Of a stretch of 46,457 bases of DNA, positions 42,102-46,457 are shown piece after piece. The position numbers were made by a program, and so were the translations under genes. Source of the stretch: Desulfobacterales bacterium. Its GTDB lineage: Bacteria; Desulfobacterota; Desulfobacteria; Desulfobacterales; JAAELO01. How positions within the stretch are numbered: position 1 is the first letter of the stretch; the number at the start of each line of letters is the position of its first letter. A model generated the notes under the pieces. That model worked only from the letters and a program-made list of their open reading frames with translations. It ran no database searches and had not been told where the DNA came from. The stretch lies in contig JAAELO010000288.1 of the NCBI GenBank assembly GCA_024226555.1, positions 1 through 46,457 of the forward strand, given 5' to 3'.

Positions 42102-42341
42102 GGGAATCTCTAATAATTAGAATTTTGATCGAAATTCAACGTTTATAAAAGCTTTTAGTTTTATAAAATCTCTGTATTAGAAAAAATAATGAACTGATTT
42201 TACTACAGTTTTTTTTCGTGATAACTCAGTGTAATGCGAAGCATTCACAACTTTTCAAGCTGATAGACGAAAACCGCTGTAGGTTCGTTCAAAACAAGCA
42301 AAACTAAAGCCTTTTATTTTATAGGCAGTTATTAGTTTCCC
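42102..42341. repeat. MITE-like composite repeat (240 bp)
   Basis: Family ends with an exact TAAA duplication (42098-42101 and 42342-42345). The interior is enlarged by a stretch (about 42229-42275, including ATGCGAAGCATT) that is not seen in the other copies. It lies between the rubredoxin and flavodiiron genes. Confidence 0.88.
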
Positions 42342-42358
42342 TAAAAGGATGATTTAGT

Positions 42359-43543
42359 ATGCAGTCCGTAATAAAAAAAGGTATCTACGATGTTGGTGTT
42401 GAGGACTGGAATGTAAGAGATTTCCATGGCTACTCAACTGAAAAAGGTACGTCTTACAATGCTTTTTTAATAGTAGATGAAAAAATAGTATTGGTTGATA
42501 CTGTAAAAAAAGAGTTTTTTGATCAACTTATTAGAAATATTTCAAAAATAATTGATCCATCAAAAATAGACTATGTAATAAGTAATCATACCGAAATGGA
42601 CCATTCAGGTTCAATTCCAAAGTTGATGCATATTATAGGTAAGGACAAACCTCTCTACTGTTCCAATTTGGGTGAGAAAGCTCTTTCCGCTCATTTTGGG
42701 GATAATTATAACTATAAAGTTGTTGCTGGTGGTAGTGAACTTAATATTGGGAAAAGAGATCTTGTATTTCTTGAAACAAAGATGCTTCACTGGCCTGACA
42801 GTATGTTTACTTATGTAAAGCAGGATAAAGTACTGTTTTCAAGTGATGCATTTGGTCAACACTATGCTGGTTTTGAAAAGTTTAATGACAATATCTCTGA
42901 ATCTGTAATTATGCCCCATGCAAAGAAGTACTTTGCAAACATTTTAACTCCTTTCTCAGATAAAATTCTAAAACTTATCGAAGAAGTAAAAGGAATGAAT
43001 CTTGAAATAGATATAATATGTCCTGATCATGGTATTTACTGGAGAAAGAACCCTTTAAGTATCATTGAGCAATATGGTGAGTGGGCAAAACAAAATGCTA
43101 ATGATAAAGCTCTTGTAATTTATGATACAATGTGGAATTCAACTGAATCCATGGCTCTTTCAATTACAGATGGAATTGCATCAACAGGTGTAAATGCAAT
43201 TCCTATGCATGCAAGAAAATGGCATAGAAGTGATATCCAAACTGAAGTACTTGATTCAAAGGCTATAGTTTTTGGATCTCCAACCCTTAACAATGGCATA
43301 TTTCCAACTATTGCTGATGTTATGACCTATTTAAAAGGATTAAAGCCAAAAAACAAAATAGGTGCATCTTTTGGTTCCTTTGGATGGAGTGGGGAAGCTG
43401 TTAAGATTCTTAATGCTGAATTTACTAACATGAAGATTGATCTTGTAAATGATGGTTTAAAAGTAAAATATGTTCCGAACCATGAAGTGATTTCAAAGTG
43501 TTTTGATTTTGGAGTTGAAATTGGAAATGCTGTAAAGGGTTAA
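42359..43543 (+). CDS. Flavodiiron protein (rubredoxin:oxygen oxidoreductase type)
   Basis: A 394-residue two-domain protein. The N-terminal metallo-beta-lactamase-like domain binds the diiron centre: SNHTEMDHSGSIPK (HxExDH), a Trp-Pro-Asp region LHWPDSMFTY, then SSDAFGQHY and ICPDHGIYW. The C-terminal flavodoxin domain has YDTMWNSTESMALSI for FMN phosphate and ASFGSFGWSGEAV. It reduces oxygen to water or nitric oxide to nitrous oxide without energy conservation. AAAGGATG lies upstream of the ATG. Together with the upstream rubredoxin gene it forms a standard detoxification pair. It has no fused rubredoxin domain. Confidence 0.96.
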   Translation: MQSVIKKGIYDVGVEDWNVRDFHGYSTEKGTSYNAFLIVDEKIVLVDTVKKEFFDQLIRNISKIIDPSKIDYVISNHTEMDHSGSIPKLMHIIGKDKPLYCSNLGEKALSAHFGDNYNYKVVAGGSELNIGKRDLVFLETKMLHWPDSMFTYVKQDKVLFSSDAFGQHYAGFEKFNDNISESVIMPHAKKYFANILTPFSDKILKLIEEVKGMNLEIDIICPDHGIYWRKNPLSIIEQYGEWAKQNANDKALVIYDTMWNSTESMALSITDGIASTGVNAIPMHARKWHRSDIQTEVLDSKAIVFGSPTLNNGIFPTIADVMTYLKGLKPKNKIGASFGSFGWSGEAVKILNAEFTNMKIDLVNDGLKVKYVPNHEVISKCFDFGVEIGNAVKG

Positions 43544-43578
43544 AAGGAAGGAATTAAATTTCTGAAATAATCTATTTG

Positions 43579-43634
43579 ACCGGAAGTTATTACAGGGAAC
43601 CTCTATATTCCTTATCTATAACTTCCGGTTTTCT
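43579..43634 (+). terminator. Terminator after the flavodiiron gene, holding a repeat end
   Basis: ACCGGAAGTTAT (43579-43590) and ATAACTTCCGGT (43618-43629) form a perfect 12-bp stem followed by TTTTCT. The 27-base loop contains GGGAACCTCTA (43595-43605), identical to an end of the MITE-like family. Confidence 0.75.
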
Positions 43635-43647
43635 ATTAGGATTTAAT

Positions 43648-45024
43648 ATGAAAACTAATATTTTTATAAAGAAAACAGAGTTTAATTGCTCTAAAGAGGA
43701 GCTCTTTGAATGGCATGAAAGAGAGTTTGCACTTGAAAGATTATCCCCCCCTTTTGATCCTGTAAAAGTTATAAGCCGAAAAGGGTCTGGTATTGAGATT
43801 GGAGCTAAAGTAACTATAAAAATGCATGCTGGACTAATTCCATTTATATGGAAAGCTGAACACACTGAATATAAAAAACCTGATGAGTTTGCAGATATTC
43901 AGGTTAGTGGCCCATTCTCTTTCTGGAAGCATACACATACTATTACAGATAGTGGAAATAAGGCATTTCTTGAAGATAAGATTGAGTATAGTCTTCCTTT
44001 TGGTTTTATATTAAATAAACTTTTCAGGAAAAAAATTGAATCAAATCTTTCTTCCATCTTTAAATTCAGACATAAAACTCTGGCTAATGATCTTATTCTT
44101 CACAGTAAATACGGAAAAGAGAGAAAAATAATCCTGATTGCTGGTGCAAGTGGTCAACTTGGATCAGCACTCATTCCCTTTTTCTCAACGGGTGGTCATA
44201 AAGTAATTCGTCTGGTAAGAAGAGAACATATAAATCAGAATGAGATATTCTGGGACCCCTCAAAAGGTTTTCTTGATCTTTCAAAAGCAGGTAAAATTGA
44301 TGCTATTATAAATCTTTCCGGTGAAAATATTGGTGAGGGACGATGGACAAAGAGTAAGAAAGCAAAGATTATTGAGAGTCGAACAAAAACAACAAAACTT
44401 CTGGTTGATGAAATTCTTAAGTTAGATGATCCACCTGAAGTTTTTATCTCTTCATCAGCAATTGGGTTTTATGGAAATACTAAAGAAAATATTGTAAATG
44501 AAAAAAGTGAACAGGGAAGCGATTTTATCTCTGAAGTATGCAAACTATGGGAAGATGCTGCAAGATCTGTTGAAAAAGCAGGGGTAAGACTATTAAATGC
44601 CAGGATTGGAGTGGTTTGCTCCCCACTTGGAGGAGCACTTGAAAAATTAATAACTCCAACTAAAATGGGATTTGGTGGAAAACTTGGAAGTGGAAAACAG
44701 CATATGAGTTGGATCGGTATGGATGATATTTTAGGAATATTCTACTACTTTATTCATGATAAAAAAATAAGTGGTCCTGTAAATATATGTACTCCAGATT
44801 CCATTACAAATTATGATATGATAAAAGCTATTGGTAAGGCTCTAAAAAGACCAACATTTTTTACAGTACCATCTTTTATTATAAAAATATTGTTTGGAAA
44901 GATGGGAGATGAGATAGTTTTATCAGATATGAGGGTTAAACCAGAAGTTTTGATTAATTCATCCTATGAATATATTTGTGATGATTTTGACGAGTATTTA
45001 AAATTTGTACTGGGTAAAAATTAA
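43648..45024 (+). CDS. SRPBCC-TIGR01777 epimerase fusion
   Basis: About 458 residues. The first part (residues 1-150) is an SRPBCC ligand-binding domain (FNCSKEELFEWHEREFALER). The rest is a TIGR01777-type NAD(P)-dependent epimerase: IILIAGASGQLGSALIPFFS, IINLSGENIGEGRWTKSKK, ISSSAIGFYGN and the C-terminal DUF1731-like tail KPEVLINSSYEY. Such fusions are common, and their substrate is unknown. The ATG at 43648 is chosen because AGGA lies six bases before it; the longer frame from 43576 runs through the preceding terminator hairpin and is unlikely. The downstream membrane gene may be in the same transcript. Confidence 0.9.
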   Translation: MKTNIFIKKTEFNCSKEELFEWHEREFALERLSPPFDPVKVISRKGSGIEIGAKVTIKMHAGLIPFIWKAEHTEYKKPDEFADIQVSGPFSFWKHTHTITDSGNKAFLEDKIEYSLPFGFILNKLFRKKIESNLSSIFKFRHKTLANDLILHSKYGKERKIILIAGASGQLGSALIPFFSTGGHKVIRLVRREHINQNEIFWDPSKGFLDLSKAGKIDAIINLSGENIGEGRWTKSKKAKIIESRTKTTKLLVDEILKLDDPPEVFISSSAIGFYGNTKENIVNEKSEQGSDFISEVCKLWEDAARSVEKAGVRLLNARIGVVCSPLGGALEKLITPTKMGFGGKLGSGKQHMSWIGMDDILGIFYYFIHDKKISGPVNICTPDSITNYDMIKAIGKALKRPTFFTVPSFIIKILFGKMGDEIVLSDMRVKPEVLINSSYEYICDDFDEYLKFVLGKN

Positions 45025-45092
45025 TTGTTTGAACTTCTTATAACTGGTTTTGATATACTATTAGTTCCATATTTAGCTAAGGATTTGATTAA

Positions 45093-46184
45093 ATGAACAG
45101 ATACTTTAAATTTTTTTTTCTTTTACTTCTTACAGTGGCTCTGTTTTTTGGCTTTTTACACCTTTTTGTATCAAGTAACTCATTTAATTATGAGAGATTA
45201 CATATCTTTCTGTTTAACCTCTGTACCGGTGGTTCTGTAATTATCTATTATACCCTTGGTGAGAAAGACTTTCAGCCAATTAACCTGTTTTTTTTATCCC
45301 TTTCAATTTTATATGCTTTATGTACATTTTTTCACCAATATATTGCAGCAATTGTAATAGCTTTTCTTCTTAGTTTCATTACTGAAAAGGTTAGAATTGG
45401 AAAGTTTGGTTTTTTTCCGTTAGCCTTCTTTAAGAATGATGTAAGGGTTTATAAAAAATTCCATCAGGCATCGCTACTATGTTTATCAATCGGTCTTTTT
45501 CTGTCAGGCCTGGTAATAATAAACTCTGAATACCACAGGGTAATTACTTTGAAATTTCTAAAATTGGACACTTTTTTTCTTGGATTCTCCTTTCCAGTTT
45601 CTCTGATAACCATGTCAGTAATGTTTAAAAAAATCAAAGAAGATTCAAGGGGAGCTGTTAATGCCCTTAAAAATGCCAGTTTCTGGACAGTAAACCTTGG
45701 AGTTATAATATTTTTTGGTTTTATTCTCATGGAAAAGTACATTTTACAGGTATTTGTTACAACAATCCTTTTTTCATGTGTTATTACTATTTTTATTCTT
45801 TTCAGAAATATGGCTGGTAGGGGGCAGGATAAACATTTCTTAACTTCAGGTATGTTTTTTCTCCTTGTTACATCCATAACAGGAATAATATATATTCTTC
45901 TCCATTTCTTTGACTATTCAGAGCAATCAGGAAAATTCCTTTTAAGAATACATACATTTTCAGCTCTCTATGGCTGGAATATAAGTGGATTAGCAGTTAT
46001 TATAAGATACAGGGATTTTCCAATTCAACTTAGCTCAAGAAGAACTATTCTTCTTCACTGGATAACAGTAATGATCTTTGCGCCTATCGGATATTTCTAT
46101 CCACCTCTTGCAATAGTTGCAACTCTCTCATATTTTGTATTGATAGCGCTTGTTTTGTTTACAAACAAGATTGCTAAAGTATGA
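45093..46184 (+). CDS. Polytopic membrane protein of unknown function
   Basis: A 363-residue protein with about eleven hydrophobic helices and short charged loops. I do not recognise the family with confidence. Conserved-looking His residues occur in VYKKFHQASLLCLSIGLF, YILLHFFDY and LLRIHTFSALYGWNISGLA, which could be haem or metal ligands and recall NnrS-like or quinol-oxidase-like proteins, but this is only an impression. AAGGAT lies before the ATG. It follows the epimerase gene by 68 bases on the same strand. Confidence 0.8.
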   Translation: MNRYFKFFFLLLLTVALFFGFLHLFVSSNSFNYERLHIFLFNLCTGGSVIIYYTLGEKDFQPINLFFLSLSILYALCTFFHQYIAAIVIAFLLSFITEKVRIGKFGFFPLAFFKNDVRVYKKFHQASLLCLSIGLFLSGLVIINSEYHRVITLKFLKLDTFFLGFSFPVSLITMSVMFKKIKEDSRGAVNALKNASFWTVNLGVIIFFGFILMEKYILQVFVTTILFSCVITIFILFRNMAGRGQDKHFLTSGMFFLLVTSITGIIYILLHFFDYSEQSGKFLLRIHTFSALYGWNISGLAVIIRYRDFPIQLSSRRTILLHWITVMIFAPIGYFYPPLAIVATLSYFVLIALVLFTNKIAKV

Positions 46185-46301
46185 TTAATCCACGGTGAAG
46201 TGGTCGATAAAAAGACAATAAGATAAGTTTTAATCTTATATCCTACTTGTTTCTTTATTTCCTCCCACAACCAGAATAGCTATGTATTTTTATTCGAGAC
46301 A

Positions 46302-46317
46302 TGGCATATTTCTTGTA
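46302..46317 (+). promoter_or_regulatory. Sigma-54-like promoter near the right edge
   Basis: TGGCATATTTCTTGTA fits TGGCA-N6-TTGNA. Its target would be a plus-strand gene beyond the window, with the edge repeat between them. The rest of 46185-46354 shows only a weak AAGATAAG/CTTAT hairpin. Confidence 0.4.
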
Positions 46318-46354
46318 CTACTTATCACTGAACTGATTTTGAATTTAGACTAAA

Positions 46355-46457
46355 GGGAACCTCTAATAATTAGAATTTTGGATAAAATACAAGGCATTTC
46401 AAAAAATAACGAGCCGATTTTATTACAGTTTTTTTTGGAAATAACAAAGTATTTTGC
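46355..46457. repeat. Partial MITE-like repeat at right window edge
   Basis: Left part of a copy, starting GGGAACCTCTAATAATTAG after a TAAA flank and cut by the end of the window at the same internal point at which the window begins. Short-form body. Confidence 0.88.

Noticed and set aside
43576-43647. Longer N-terminus of the epimerase fusion from a TTG
   Set aside because: The extension runs through a perfect terminator stem and a repeat end, while the ATG at 43648 has a ribosome site.
1-46457. Circular element closed through the terminal repeat overlap
   Set aside because: The two edge copies differ at one base, and their outer flanks do not match (TAAA at the left flank of the right copy, TTGA at the right flank of the left copy), so they look like two separate copies. 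No replication or mobilisation genes are present.
1-46457. tRNA or rRNA genes
   Set aside because: No cloverleaf-type T-arm sequence or rRNA signature was recognised when reading both strands.

Overview
The window is AT-rich, gene-dense DNA from a diderm bacterium: it encodes lipoproteins, a LolA-like periplasmic protein and periplasmic c-type cytochromes. The content suggests an anaerobe or microaerophile with many two-component systems. It has cytochrome bd oxidase, a flavodiiron protein, two rubredoxins, rubrerythrin-like proteins, an octaheme hydroxylamine-oxidoreductase-like cytochrome, a ferredoxin-thioredoxin reductase and a tungsten-of-anaerobe style redox set without any aerobic respiratory operon other than bd. 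Taxonomy cannot be fixed by reading alone. Desulfobacterota-like, Spirochaetota-like or Delongbacteria-like lineages all fit, and no rRNA or tRNA is present to decide.

Layout. 1-1950: an AraC regulator and an EamA/DMT exporter. 2134-7660 (minus): two runs of genes, an LVIVD-repeat lipoprotein with an ankyrin protein, then an FAA-hydrolase, a DUF6279 lipoprotein, a methyltransferase and a small LMW-PTP-like protein. 8132-13502: a nitrogen-assimilation locus with a KaiC-like/XRE/cupin regulator, an FMN glutamate synthase subunit, a GAF-ANTAR antiterminator and a glutamine-amidotransferase-like subunit. The leader before the synthase gene contains a convincing dual-hexaloop ANTAR target followed by an intrinsic terminator. 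13823-16338: YitT, Crp/Fnr and SDR genes, followed by a decayed copy of the yitT 3' end. 16439-25356: two hybrid histidine kinases, a PilJ-type chemoreceptor and a radical SAM-Nudix fusion. 25949-28527: a small zinc-ribbon protein, the octaheme cytochrome and two envelope proteins. 28990-34185: a MASE3 kinase with an NtrC-type regulator, then a receiver protein with a ferritin-like protein. 34480-36240: a thioesterase/FTR/glutaredoxin/nitroreductase operon. 36696-43543: an oxygen-defence island (rubredoxin, rubrerythrin-like, RCKP rubredoxin-like, cydAB, triheme cytochrome, ZIP transporter, rubredoxin, flavodiiron protein). 43648-46184: a TIGR01777 epimerase and a polytopic membrane protein.

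The most striking structural feature is a dense family of short intergenic inverted-repeat elements (MITE-like). There are about twenty complete or partial copies, with GGGAATCTCTAATAA / TTATTAGAGGTTCCC ends, two main sizes (about 130 and 161 bp) and larger composites. Ten copies have identical 4-bp target duplications of the form TNNA. Both window ends lie inside such an element, which suggests the window is a contig broken at repeats. No transposase gene is present, so the copies would be mobilised in trans.

Regulation visible in the sequence includes the ANTAR leader, several sigma-54-like -24/-12 elements clustered around the oxygen-defence and receiver genes, paired GATACA palindromes, and a hairpin that can pair with the Shine-Dalgarno sequence of the SDR gene.
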